Shown: in pieces, positions 13,881 through 20,747 of the stretch
Layout of the letters: every line of letters begins with the position of its first letter
Position numbering within the stretch: position 1 is the stretch's first letter
Source: an uncultured Oscillospiraceae bacterium
Lineage (GTDB): Bacteria > Bacillota > Clostridia > Oscillospirales > Oscillospiraceae
Length of the DNA stretch: 25,061 bases
Direction of reading: 5' to 3'
Assembly: GCA_910587285.1 (NCBI GenBank)
Contig: CAJULM010000039.1
Span: 1 to 25,061 of the forward strand
Position numbers and translations under genes: made by a program
Notes under the pieces: model-generated
The model's input: the letters and a program-made list of their open reading frames with translations, nothing else
What the model was told of the DNA's origin: nothing
Database searches by the model: none

Positions 13881-13912
13881 AAACGGGGAAGGACTACGCC
13901 CTTCCCCGTTTT
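13881..13912. terminator. Intrinsic terminator
   Basis: A perfect 12-bp stem (13881-13892 with 13900-13911) and 7-base loop. On the plus strand it ends in TTTT; on the minus strand the stem is followed by CTTT, so either direction is possible. Confidence 0.65.
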
Positions 13913-13949
13913 CCGGCTGTTGTCACGCTGTGCTTGTTCGTAACGCGCG

Positions 13950-14189
13950 GCTTCGCTCCGTTTCGCTTCACAAACAGAATCGCTGTGCGATTCCTGTATT
14001 TGCAAGGCTCACTCCGCTCCAAGCTTCCCTGCGCGGCTATCGTCGCGCTTCCTGATCACGCTGCGAAGCGGTCAGGGCGCTCGGTCGCTTTCGCTGTGTC
14101 TCGGGCAAAATACAGATTTGCTGCGCAAATCCTGGTTTTTTGCCCTCGCTCCGTTCCAAGCTCCCTCGCTGACCGCTTCTTCGCGCTTC
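13950..14189. repeat. Two tandem copies of a hairpin-bearing repeat
   Basis: Copy 1 and copy 2 are offset by 138 bases. Each has a 7-bp stem with a TGt/TGc triloop (13977-13993 and 14115-14131), a shared word CTCrCTCCGyTCCAAGCT downstream, and the same end TCGCGCTTC at 14043-14051 and 14181-14189. Copy 2 also has an outer 8-bp stem, GGGCAAAA (14103-14110) with TTTTGCCC (14138-14145). Stem positions differ in a pair-preserving way. No credible coding gene. Confidence 0.65.
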
Positions 14190-14191
14190 TT

Positions 14192-14377
14192 TTAGTGGCA
14201 GCCGCAGGAAGTGCCGTGGTCGCCCAGTTTGAAGGACGCGCACTCGGTCTCCTTGCAGTTGCAGACGCTGTTCTGGCAGTGGCCCACCTGAATCTCGTTC
14301 AGGGTGCAGCGCTGATCCTTATAGTGGGCGCAGCTGTTCACGGTGCATTTGATGCTGGGATTGGTTTGATTAAACAT
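14192..14377 (-). CDS. DUF1540 small Cys-rich protein
   Basis: A 61-residue protein of the DUF1540 type found in Clostridia. It contains nine cysteines (11, 16, 24, 34, 39, 41, 46, 58, 60) and ends in GTSCGCH. The pattern IKCTVNSCAHY ... CTLNEIQVG ... CNCKETECASF is characteristic, and the Cys/His spacing suggests metal (Zn or Fe-S) binding. Function is unknown. GAAGGAGG before the ATG at 14377 is a strong ribosome site, but it is the 3' arm of a 9-bp hairpin, so translation may be controlled. The gene lies 56 bases downstream of the membrane protein on the same strand and may be co-transcribed with it. Confidence 0.85.
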   Translation of the reverse strand: MFNQTNPSIKCTVNSCAHYKDQRCTLNEIQVGHCQNSVCNCKETECASFKLGDHGTSCGCH

Positions 14378-14386
14378 AATGATTTC

Positions 14387-14412
14387 CTCCTTCTTAAGAG
14401 TACAAGAAGGAG
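14387..14412 (-). promoter_or_regulatory. Hairpin sequestering the DUF1540 ribosome site
   Basis: CTCCTTCTT (14412-14404 on the minus strand) is a perfect complement of AAGAAGGAG (14395-14387), separated by 8 bases. The second arm is the Shine-Dalgarno sequence of the DUF1540 gene, so an intact hairpin would hide it. Confidence 0.6.
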
Positions 14413-14433
14413 TATGCCCAGGCCATCCCGACG

Positions 14434-15312
14434 CTATTCAGCGTTTTGCGTTGGGGGTGCTTCCTCATCCTGGGTGGATGGCGGCTCAGGCGGAGCGGTG
14501 GGCTTGCGCTGAAAGCGGGGGATGAACCGGGTGGCAAAATTTCCTTTGCCGCGGCCCTTCACATAAAAGTAGCCGATGGTGGAGAATATCACGGCGCCGA
14601 TGAAGTTGACGAACAGGTCCTTCATCGTGTCCACAATGCCCACGTCTAGGTATCCTCCCAGTCCCAAGGGAATTTGAGAGCCGTCGTCCAGCACCAAAAT
14701 AACGTCCTGGATGCCCTTGACGACGACGGCGGTGGTGCCGCCTGTGGGGTCCAGCTTGACGGTGGAAATGGCGTTCAAAACGGTGTCCTTTTGCATATCG
14801 AACAGGAGGAACTGGTCCATGGAGAACTCAAAGAACTCCCATAGCACGCCGATGGTCATGGAAAAGCAGAAGGCGGTGACCGCCATGAAAAAGGGAGAGA
14901 GGTGGAGGGACACCTTTTCCTCCCGGTTGAGTATGTCCACCAGGGCGAAGCCGATGGCGGCGCACAAGAAGCCGTTCATGGTGTGGAGCATGGTGTCCCA
15001 GTAGTGGAAATGGGTGTAGTAGGACTGAATCTCTCCCAAAATTTCAGCGGCGTAGATGAACAGCAGAATGATGATTTCCAGGGTGTCCGGCAGGTCGATG
15101 TGCAGCCGCCGCTCAAAGGCGGAGGGCAGCATGAACAGCACCAGGGTGAGCACGCACAAAAGCACGTTTTCATAGTTCTGATTGAAGAACTGAGCGATGA
15201 GCATGAGGACCACAGACAGCCGCAGGATAAAGTACACGGTGTAAATCAGTTTTTTATTTTCGATGTGACGCCATTCGTGGCCTTTTGGCTTTTTTCTTTC
15301 GCGCTTTGCCAT
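14434..15312 (-). CDS. Polytopic membrane protein, DUF2238-like
   Basis: A 292-residue integral membrane protein. A basic N-terminus (AKRERKKPKGHEW) is followed by about six to seven hydrophobic helices. Segments resembling the DUF2238/YjdF family are HYWDTMLHTMNGFLCAAIGFA (positions about 123-143) and GVLWEFFEFSMDQ (about 179-191), with conserved Asp, His, Trp and Glu in membrane segments. A last helix is followed by a Pro/Gln/Glu-rich cytoplasmic tail (about 262-292). The ATG at 15312 has GGAAAGGAG 7 bases upstream; an upstream in-frame start would cross the divergent gene. No biochemical function is established for the family as far as I can tell. Confidence 0.75.
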   Translation of the reverse strand: MAKRERKKPKGHEWRHIENKKLIYTVYFILRLSVVLMLIAQFFNQNYENVLLCVLTLVLFMLPSAFERRLHIDLPDTLEIIILLFIYAAEILGEIQSYYTHFHYWDTMLHTMNGFLCAAIGFALVDILNREEKVSLHLSPFFMAVTAFCFSMTIGVLWEFFEFSMDQFLLFDMQKDTVLNAISTVKLDPTGGTTAVVVKGIQDVILVLDDGSQIPLGLGGYLDVGIVDTMKDLFVNFIGAVIFSTIGYFYVKGRGKGNFATRFIPRFQRKPTAPPEPPSTQDEEAPPTQNAE

Positions 15313-15408
15313 GGTGCGCTCCTTTCCTGTACGGTATGCCGGTTTTGTCAACGAAACAATGGCAGACAAATACCCTTGGCGCATAGTATGTTTTCGGAGG
15401 TGATTTTT

Positions 15409-15621
15409 ATGGAACTGCGTGGAAATCAGATCACGCTGGGAGAGCTGTGGGACAACCCGAAAAGCCGGGCGGTGTTTCAAAAGCGCATCCCCATGCTGGC
15501 CAAGCACCCGCTTCAGGGCGCGGCCCGCACGGTGACGCTGGAACAGCTGCGGGATTTCTTGTCCGGCTGGGTACCAGGCATCATGATCAACGGGGTGATG
15601 CAGGAGCTAAAGCGGCTGTAA
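15409..15621 (+). CDS. Short stand-alone helical module (70 residues)
   Basis: A 70-residue protein beginning MELRGNQITLGELWDNPKSR and ending in VMQELKRL. The pattern T-[LV]-G-E-hydrophobic-x-[DE]-[ND]-P, then a P near residue 31, KHP, and TLEQL resembles a small helical module (TVGEIMxxP...KGMTLKQ) that I recall at the C-terminus of some clostridial glycoside hydrolases and as free small proteins. I know of no assigned function. GGAGGTG precedes the ATG by 6 bases, and an intrinsic terminator follows, so it is a complete short transcription unit, divergent from the membrane protein. Confidence 0.7.
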   Translation: MELRGNQITLGELWDNPKSRAVFQKRIPMLAKHPLQGAARTVTLEQLRDFLSGWVPGIMINGVMQELKRL

Positions 15622-15627
15622 CTTTGC

Positions 15628-16068
15628 CTACATCGGCTGGGTATGCGTATCAAAAACGGGCCCGCTGTCAAATGACGGCGGGCCTGCTTTTTCCGCTTTA
15701 TGACAGGCACCCTCAGACAAATAGTTGAGGGCAGCTTTAACAGACAGCTGGAAGTCCTCCGGAATTTCCCTGCGGCCCGGCAGGACGGCCTGGTAGGCTG
15801 CGGTATCGTTCCGCTCCACGCGGTAAACGGGCTGGGGCAGGCTCAGCCCCTCCGCCAGCCGGTCCAGGAACGCGGTGTAGTCGTAGGTGTCCCGCGTCCC
15901 CACGTGGAACACGCCCCGCAAGCCGTGCGCCAGAATAAAGGCGGTCCACTGGGCAAGCTGAGTGTCCGTTGTGTAGTTGACCGACAGGTTTTCGTAGGTT
16001 TGAATGGGACGGCCCGCCCGGGTGTGCTCCAGCAGGGCGTGAAGCCTGGGACAACTCTTGCCCCCACA
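15628..16068 (-). pseudogene. C-terminal remnant of an RmlD-like sugar-nucleotide reductase
   Basis: An open frame of about 145 codons without a plausible start encodes the C-terminal part of a dTDP-4-dehydrorhamnose-reductase-like (NAD-dependent epimerase/dehydratase) protein. Visible segments: RLHALLEHTRAGRPIQTYEN, SVNYTTDTQLAQW (substrate-domain helix typical of RmlD) and GVFHVGTRDTYDYTAFLDRL. The Rossmann N-terminus and catalytic YxxxK are missing; the frame begins right at the end of sdaAA. The last 30 codons run through the terminator of the opposite gene, so the natural C-terminus is probably lost too. Its 5' end was most likely removed by the rearrangement that placed sdaAA here. Confidence 0.7.
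15659..15692. terminator. Intrinsic terminator after the 70-residue protein
   Basis: An 11-bp stem with one G-U pair (15659-15669 with 15674-15684), 4-base loop, and TTTTT at 15688-15692. A-rich sequence on the left makes it potentially bidirectional. Confidence 0.85.
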
Positions 16069-16070
16069 GG

Positions 16071-16916
16071 TCAGCGCCGCTCCGCAATCCGCCGGCCGGT
16101 GGGGGTGGCGGCCAGTCCGCCCTCGCCGGTCTCCCGCAGAGAGGAGGGCAGCGCGCGGCCCACCGCGCCCATGGCGTCAATGACCTCGTCGCAGGGGATG
16201 GCCTCGTCCAGCCCCGCCAATGCCATGTCGGCGCAGGACATGGCATTCACCGCGCCCATGACGTTACGCTTTACACAGGGGACCTCCACCAAGCCGGCCA
16301 CCGGATCGCATACCAGCCCCAGCACATTTTGCAGCGCCATGGCGCAGGCGGCGGCCATCTGCTCGTTGGTGCCGCCCCGGGCGTGAACCAGGGCGGCGGC
16401 GGCCATGCCCGAGGCGGAGCCCACCTCCGCCTGACAGCCGCCCTCCGCCCCGGAGATGGAGGCGCGGGAGGCGATGACCTGGCCGAAGCCGGCGGACACA
16501 TACAGACACTCCACCATCTGTTCATCGCTGAGCCGGTCCTTGCGCTGAAGGGGAAGTAGGACGGCGGGCAGCACGCCGCAGGCCCCGGCGGTGGGGGCGG
16601 CTACGATGCGGCCCATGCAGGCGTTGTGCTCCCCCAGCTTGAGGGCTACGCCGATGACCTCCTGAATGAAGGGGCCGCAGATGGAGTTGGCCAGAGTGGC
16701 CATCTGCGCGCCCTGCCCGCCGGACAGGCCGCAGGCGGAGCGGCGGGTGGGGTCGTAATCCAGCAAGGACTGCTTCATGGCCTGCCACAGCCGTGTCATG
16801 CGGGCGAGGCTGGCGTTGGGGTCTGCGTCCCGGTCCCGGCAGTCGTCCTCCAGCACAGCCCGCCACAGGGGAACGCTCTCCGAGGCGGTGAGCATTGATT
16901 TCACAGAGCCAAACAT
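16071..16916 (-). CDS. sdaAA: L-serine ammonia-lyase, iron-sulfur type, alpha subunit
   Basis: A 281-residue catalytic subunit that deaminates L-serine to pyruvate and ammonia using an oxygen-sensitive [4Fe-4S] cluster. The cluster cysteines are C161 (GAEGGCQAEVGSASGMA), C203 and C214 (VCDPVAGLVEVPC). Their spacing of 42 and 11 residues equals that of the well-studied Legionella enzyme. APTAGACGVLPA (108-119) and the C-terminal GLAATPTGRRIAE are also family hallmarks. ATG at 16916 is preceded by GGAGGAGGG inside the end of sdaAB, 2 bases from its stop, so the subunits are translationally coupled. The following RmlD-like remnant shows a rearrangement just downstream. Confidence 0.95.
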   Translation of the reverse strand: MFGSVKSMLTASESVPLWRAVLEDDCRDRDADPNASLARMTRLWQAMKQSLLDYDPTRRSACGLSGGQGAQMATLANSICGPFIQEVIGVALKLGEHNACMGRIVAAPTAGACGVLPAVLLPLQRKDRLSDEQMVECLYVSAGFGQVIASRASISGAEGGCQAEVGSASGMAAAALVHARGGTNEQMAAACAMALQNVLGLVCDPVAGLVEVPCVKRNVMGAVNAMSCADMALAGLDEAIPCDEVIDAMGAVGRALPSSLRETGEGGLAATPTGRRIAERR

Positions 16917-16918
16917 GG

Positions 16919-17584
16919 TCAGCCCTCCTCCAAATTCAGATAGATGCAACGCACCACGCCGCCCAGCAGCTGGATATCGTTGATGGTTTCGGGGCTCAGC
17001 GTCTGGTCGCACTCCAGCACCATGACGGACAGGCCCTCCCGGCGGTCCCGATAGAGCTGCATATTGGCGATGTTTATCCCGCGGCGGGCTAGGCAGGAGC
17101 TCACCTCCGACACGATGCCGGGCTTGTCCTGGTTGCGGACCACCAGGGTGGGCAGGTCGCCGGAAAAGGCGGCGGCCATACCGTCGATGGAGTTGACCCG
17201 AATGCGGCCGCCTCCCAGGGAGGAGGCGTTGACCACCACGGTGCGGCCGCGCTCGCCAATCAAGGTGAGTACGGCGGTGTTGGGGTGGGCGTCCCGCAGG
17301 TCTACGGTATGGATGTTGACCTGCATTCTGGCCTCCTTGGCCAGCTGGAAGCTGTGGGGGATGTCGGGATCGTCCGGCTTCATGGCCAGCAGTCCGGCCA
17401 CGATGGCTCTGTCGGTGCCGTGTCCGGCGCCGGTGGCGGCGAAGGAGCCGTGCAGTCCGATATCCGCCCGAGCGGGCTGAAAGCCCAGCAGCTTTCGGCC
17501 CACAAAGCCCATACGTACTGCCCCGGCGGTGTGGGATGAGGACGGCCCCACCATAATGGGGCCCATGACGTCGAATATGTTCAA
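16919..17584 (-). CDS. sdaAB: L-serine ammonia-lyase, iron-sulfur type, beta subunit
   Basis: A 221-residue partner of the alpha subunit. The N-terminus LNIFDVMGPIMVGPSSSHTAG contains the family signature around the SSSHTAG loop, which interacts with the substrate. A C-terminal ACT domain (about 148-221) begins KPGIVSEVSSCLARRGINIA and would serve as regulatory or serine-binding part. I place the start at the TTG at 17584, where the family normally begins and where AAAGGCGGTG lies 5-6 bases upstream; a further upstream in-frame ATG (17638) would add 18 untypical residues. Promoter at 17719-17747. The long structured leader may add control. Confidence 0.93.
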   Translation of the reverse strand: MNIFDVMGPIMVGPSSSHTAGAVRMGFVGRKLLGFQPARADIGLHGSFAATGAGHGTDRAIVAGLLAMKPDDPDIPHSFQLAKEARMQVNIHTVDLRDAHPNTAVLTLIGERGRTVVVNASSLGGGRIRVNSIDGMAAAFSGDLPTLVVRNQDKPGIVSEVSSCLARRGINIANMQLYRDRREGLSVMVLECDQTLSPETINDIQLLGGVVRCIYLNLEEG

Positions 17585-17607
17585 GAGAGCACCGCCTTTC
17601 CAAAATG

Positions 17608-17662
17608 ATGCGGACGGTTTTGGGCCGTCCTCAAGCACGAAGCGCCGCCGCGCAGGCGGCGC
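17608..17662 (-). other. Two stem-loops in the sdaAB leader
   Basis: GGACGG/CCGTCC (17612-17617 with 17625-17630) and GCGCCGCC/GGCGGCGC (17642-17649 with 17655-17662) lie between promoter and start. Neither has a T-run. They could affect translation; no known riboswitch is recognised. Confidence 0.45.
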
Positions 17663-17718
17663 ACAGGATATGACGCCTGTGGGCGGCCGCGCGGACGTAT
17701 CGCCCTTTATTATGCTTC

Positions 17719-17747
17719 ATTATACCGCACCTGTCTGCAAGGTTCAA
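17719..17747 (-). promoter_or_regulatory. Promoter of the serine dehydratase genes
   Basis: TTGAAC (17747-17742), 17 bases, TATAAT (17724-17719). The 5' leader is about 125-130 bases. Confidence 0.82.
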
Positions 17748-17758
17748 GGATTTTCCAC

Positions 17759-17787
17759 AAAAAAGCAGGTCCGGGAAATCCCGGACC
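17759..17787 (-). terminator. Intrinsic terminator after the CBS-domain protein
   Basis: A perfect 8-bp stem GGTCCGGG/CCCGGACC (17768-17775 with 17780-17787), 4-base loop, followed on the minus strand by TGC and six T. Confidence 0.85.
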
Positions 17788-17803
17788 CGCACAGCGCTGT
17801 TTT

Positions 17804-19150
17804 TTATGCTTCTGAGGTCTCCGCGGGGGTGGTGTCCGTTTTGGACACCAACGCCCACTCCACTCGGCGGTCGGCGAAGCTCTGCACCTGGATGCGTAGG
17901 CCGCAGGCCTCCACGTCGATATGGGCGCCATCCTCGGGGATGACGGACAGCTGGGCGAACACCAGCCCGCCCAAGGTGTCGGACTGCTCCTCCTCGGGGA
18001 ACTCTATCTCCAGGGCCTGGGCCACGTGCTCCAAGTCACAGGCGCCGGACACCTTCCACACCCCCGGCTCCACCTGCTCGATGTCCTTTTCCTCCAAAGG
18101 ATCGAATTCATCGTAGATATTGCCCACGATTTCCTCCAGCAGATCCTCCATAGTCACCAGGCCGGAGGTGCCGCCGTACTCGTCCACTACAATGGCCATA
18201 TGTACCTTTTTGCTCTGCATATCCCGGAAGAGCACATCTGTGCGCACGGATTCCGGTACAAAGTAAGCCGGACGCAGCAATTCTGAGAAGGGGAGGGGAC
18301 AGTCCAGCTGGGTGTTGAGCAGAAAATCCCTGGCGTTGAGGACGCCCACGATATCGTCCGCATCCTCCCGGTAAACGGGGAAACGGGACCGGCCGGATTC
18401 CTGAATGGTGCGCAGCACCTCGTCCGGGCCATCCTCCGCCCACAGCAGCACCATGTCGGTGCGGTGGATCATCACGTCCTCGGCGGTGGTGTTGTTGAAC
18501 TCGAAAATGTTTTCGATGAGTTCCTTCTCCGACGCCTCAATGGCGCCGCGCTCCTCTCCCAAGTCCACCATCATGCGGATTTCGTCTTCACTGACGTCCT
18601 CCGCCTCGGCCTTGGGGTCGATGTGCAGCAGGCGCAGTACGCCGTTGGTGGATTTGGACAGCAGCCAGATCACCGGGCGGAACAGCGCGGCCACGGCCGA
18701 TACTGTGCCTACGGTAAAGCGGGCGACCGCCTCAGTCTTCTTCATGGCGATGCGCTTGGGGACCAGCTCGCCCAGCACCAGGCTGAAATAGGATAGAATC
18801 AGGGTGATAAGCACCACCATGAGATTGTTCAGCGTGGCGGGGGGCAGGGCGGTCACGCCCAAGTCCGTCACCAGCCAGTCCACCAGGGGGTCGGAAAAGC
18901 TGTCGGCGGCAAAGGCGGAGGATAGAAACCCGGCCAGGGTGATGGCGATCTGAATGGCGGACAGAAAGTGGTCCGGTGCCTGGGTGAGAGCCAGCAGCCG
19001 GGCGGCCTTTTTGTCGCCCTCCTCGGCCTGCCGCTTCAGTTTGGTTTCGGACAGAGATATGACGGCAATCTCTGCCGAGGCGAAAAAGGCGTTGATGAGG
19101 ATGAGAATGATTAGGATAATCAGCTTCGGTAATAACGGGTCGTCGGGCAA
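17804..19150 (-). CDS. CNNM/CorC-type membrane protein (DUF21, CBS pair, HlyC/CorC domain)
   Basis: A 448-residue 'hemolysin family' protein. The N-terminal DUF21/CNNM domain has about four hydrophobic helices (residues 8-30, 66-90, 108-130, 150-170) with NAFFASAEIAVISLSETKL and the LVLGELVPKRIAMKK signature. A CBS pair follows (about 220-340; MIHRTDMVLL..., RFPVYREDADDIVGVLNARD, VVDEYGGTSGLVTMEDLLEE). The C-terminal CorC_HlyC domain (about 355-435) ends it. Members are implicated in Mg2+ (or Co2+) transport. The start is a TTG at 19150 with GGAGG 9 bases upstream; no in-frame ATG is available nearby. Monocistronic between its own promoter and terminator. Confidence 0.92.
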   Translation of the reverse strand: MPDDPLLPKLIILIILILINAFFASAEIAVISLSETKLKRQAEEGDKKAARLLALTQAPDHFLSAIQIAITLAGFLSSAFAADSFSDPLVDWLVTDLGVTALPPATLNNLMVVLITLILSYFSLVLGELVPKRIAMKKTEAVARFTVGTVSAVAALFRPVIWLLSKSTNGVLRLLHIDPKAEAEDVSEDEIRMMVDLGEERGAIEASEKELIENIFEFNNTTAEDVMIHRTDMVLLWAEDGPDEVLRTIQESGRSRFPVYREDADDIVGVLNARDFLLNTQLDCPLPFSELLRPAYFVPESVRTDVLFRDMQSKKVHMAIVVDEYGGTSGLVTMEDLLEEIVGNIYDEFDPLEEKDIEQVEPGVWKVSGACDLEHVAQALEIEFPEEEQSDTLGGLVFAQLSVIPEDGAHIDVEACGLRIQVQSFADRRVEWALVSKTDTTPAETSEA

Positions 19151-19230
19151 GATGAATAACCTCCTATTGCCTGCATGGTTTGCTTAGATTTGCCGCTTTA
19201 TTCTATGCAGCGCAAACCCCAATACAACAC

Positions 19231-19258
19231 AGTATATCAGCTTTTTTTGAAAAAGCAA
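19231..19258 (-). promoter_or_regulatory. Promoter of the CBS-domain protein
   Basis: TTGCTT (19258-19253), 16 bases, TATACT (19236-19231) with an extended TGn before the -10. It abuts the thioredoxin terminator. A second candidate with TAGAAT lies further downstream. Confidence 0.5.
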
Positions 19259-19281
19259 GGGCCGCCCCTGGGGGACGGCCC
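19251..19281 (-). terminator. Intrinsic terminator after thioredoxin
   Basis: GGGCCG/CGGCCC outer stem (19259-19264 with 19276-19281) with inner C/G pairs and one bulge, followed on the minus strand by TTGCTTTTTC. Confidence 0.75.
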
Positions 19282-19292
19282 GAAAAAGCCTT

Positions 19293-19601
19293 TTAATCCA
19301 GCAGCTGGAGCAGTTCGGCCTTGGGGCGGGCACCCACAGCCTTGTTGACGATTTCGCCGCCCTTGAAGACCAGCAGAGTGGGGATGCTCATCACGCCGAA
19401 ACGCATGGCCAGCTCGCCCTGCTCGTCCACGTTGATTTTGCCCACGAGAACATCGTCCCGTTCCTCTGCAATCTCGTCTACCAGGGGGGAGACCATGCGG
19501 CAGGGGCCGCACCATTCGGCCCAGAAGTCCACCAATATGGGCTTTTCAGCCTGGAGGACCAGCTCGTCAAAATTTTCCTTGGTAATGGTGTGCACAGACA
19601 T
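19293..19601 (-). CDS. trxA: Thioredoxin
   Basis: A 102-residue cytoplasmic thioredoxin that reduces protein disulfides. The active site WCGPC has cysteines 31 and 34; Asp25 (LVDFWAEW) and the cis-proline Pro74 (MSIPTLL) are in place, and the C-terminal helix is complete. AAGGAG lies about 10 bases before the ATG at 19601. It starts 16 bases after the stop of the glycosyltransferase gene, so it is probably co-transcribed with it, an unexpected partner. A terminator follows at 19251-19281. Confidence 0.97.
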   Translation of the reverse strand: MSVHTITKENFDELVLQAEKPILVDFWAEWCGPCRMVSPLVDEIAEERDDVLVGKINVDEQGELAMRFGVMSIPTLLVFKGGEIVNKAVGARPKAELLQLLD

Positions 19602-19617
19602 GACGGCATTTCTCCTT

Positions 19618-20646
19618 TTAGTTGAATTTATAAATTTTTCGGGCCAGGCGGTACAGGCCCACCGACAGCTTCCGCCCCTGATAACCGGGGATGTTGGTGC
19701 CCAGGTTGGTGGCCTTGTAGCGGCAGCGGCGGTAAAGGGCGGCGTCCTTCTGGCGCAGGTACTCCCACAGCTCGGTGCGCAGGCCCAGGGACTGGGGGGT
19801 GTTGGCGATGATGGAGAAGATGGACGAGATGGACATCATCATGGACAGATAATTCAGCATATACCGGCCCAGCCGGGGCTGAGTGGCCTTGATGGACATC
19901 ACGCTGTGGGCGGCGATCATCTGCTTCGTCACACGCACCTGCTGGTCAATGCGTCCGGCCATCACCGCCTCGTTGACGCTCTGATCCGCCCGACCGATGA
20001 AATAGCGGTACAGGTTCAGGTCCATATAGTAGAGGGTTTTCACGTAGGGCAGGGGCTGGTAGACAAAAATGTTGTCCACGTAGAAGGTGTGCTTGGGCAG
20101 CTCCAGCCCGCAGTCCCGCAGCAGCTGGGTGCGGTAGATCACGGAGTGCATGAGCAGGTACTGGGAGGTGCGGAAATGGTGAATGGAGTCCCAGGTGAAA
20201 ATCTCGCCCACGGGGAACACGTTCTTGTAGCCCATCACTTTTTGGGTATTGTCCTCCACGTGCTCATAGACGTAGTTGGCGATGAGCAGGTCTACGGGCG
20301 CAGGCATGGCGGCAAATTCCCGGAGCTTGGCCATCACCTGGGCCAAGGCGTCTGTATCCAGCCAGTCGTCGGAATCCACCACTTTGTAATAGAGCCCGCG
20401 GGCGTGGCGGATGCCCTGGTTGACACCCTCGCCGTGGCCGCCGTTTTCCTGGTGGATGGCCCGGATGATATCCGGGTGCTTGGCCGCCCACGCATCGCAC
20501 TTGGCGGGGGTGTCGTCCTTGGTGGAGCCGTCGTCCACCAGGATAATTTCCGCCTCCTCGCCGGCGGCGAGCAGGGTTTCCACGCAGTGGTCCATATAAT
20601 CTGCGGAATTGTAGCATGGGACGGCGAAGGTAATCAGCTTATCCAT
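19618..20646 (-). CDS. Family 2 glycosyltransferase
   Basis: A 342-residue GT-A fold glycosyltransferase using a nucleotide-sugar donor. The N-terminus has ITFAVPCYNSADYMDHCVET, the nucleotide-binding IILVDDGSTKDDT (residues about 34-46), and the metal-binding VVDSDDWLDTDAL (about 89-101, DxD-type). The acceptor part has a histidine-rich SIHHFRTSQY region and a C-terminal amphipathic segment, suggesting membrane association. AGGAG lies 10 bases before the ATG at 20646. It follows UDP-galactopyranose mutase on the same strand, so a role in making a galactofuranose-containing cell-surface polymer is likely but unproven. No other polysaccharide genes are in view. Confidence 0.88.
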   Translation of the reverse strand: MDKLITFAVPCYNSADYMDHCVETLLAAGEEAEIILVDDGSTKDDTPAKCDAWAAKHPDIIRAIHQENGGHGEGVNQGIRHARGLYYKVVDSDDWLDTDALAQVMAKLREFAAMPAPVDLLIANYVYEHVEDNTQKVMGYKNVFPVGEIFTWDSIHHFRTSQYLLMHSVIYRTQLLRDCGLELPKHTFYVDNIFVYQPLPYVKTLYYMDLNLYRYFIGRADQSVNEAVMAGRIDQQVRVTKQMIAAHSVMSIKATQPRLGRYMLNYLSMMMSISSIFSIIANTPQSLGLRTELWEYLRQKDAALYRRCRYKATNLGTNIPGYQGRKLSVGLYRLARKIYKFN

Positions 20647-20688
20647 TTCTATCGCGCTCCTGTCTTGTATATGTGATAGGGGAGCATC

Positions 20689-20747
20689 TGTAGGGCGGAC
20701 AATATCCGCCCATCCCGCGGTGCATATGGGGTGTGCGCGCCCCTACA
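20689..20747. repeat. Short inverted-repeat element overlapping the glf stop codon
   Basis: A 59-base block starts TGTAGGG (20689-20695) and ends with the near-complementary CCCCTACA (20740-20747). An internal 7-bp hairpin GGGCGGA/TCCGCCC lies near 20692-20709. The TAG of glf lies within the right terminal repeat. It resembles a REP/MITE-like unit. Confidence 0.5.

Noticed and set aside
16071..17603. Apparent 510-codon fusion reading through sdaAA and the sdaAB region
   Set aside because: The first 230 codons are a shifted frame over sdaAB, which itself has a normal start, stop and coupled ribosome site for sdaAA. Two separate subunits explain the data.
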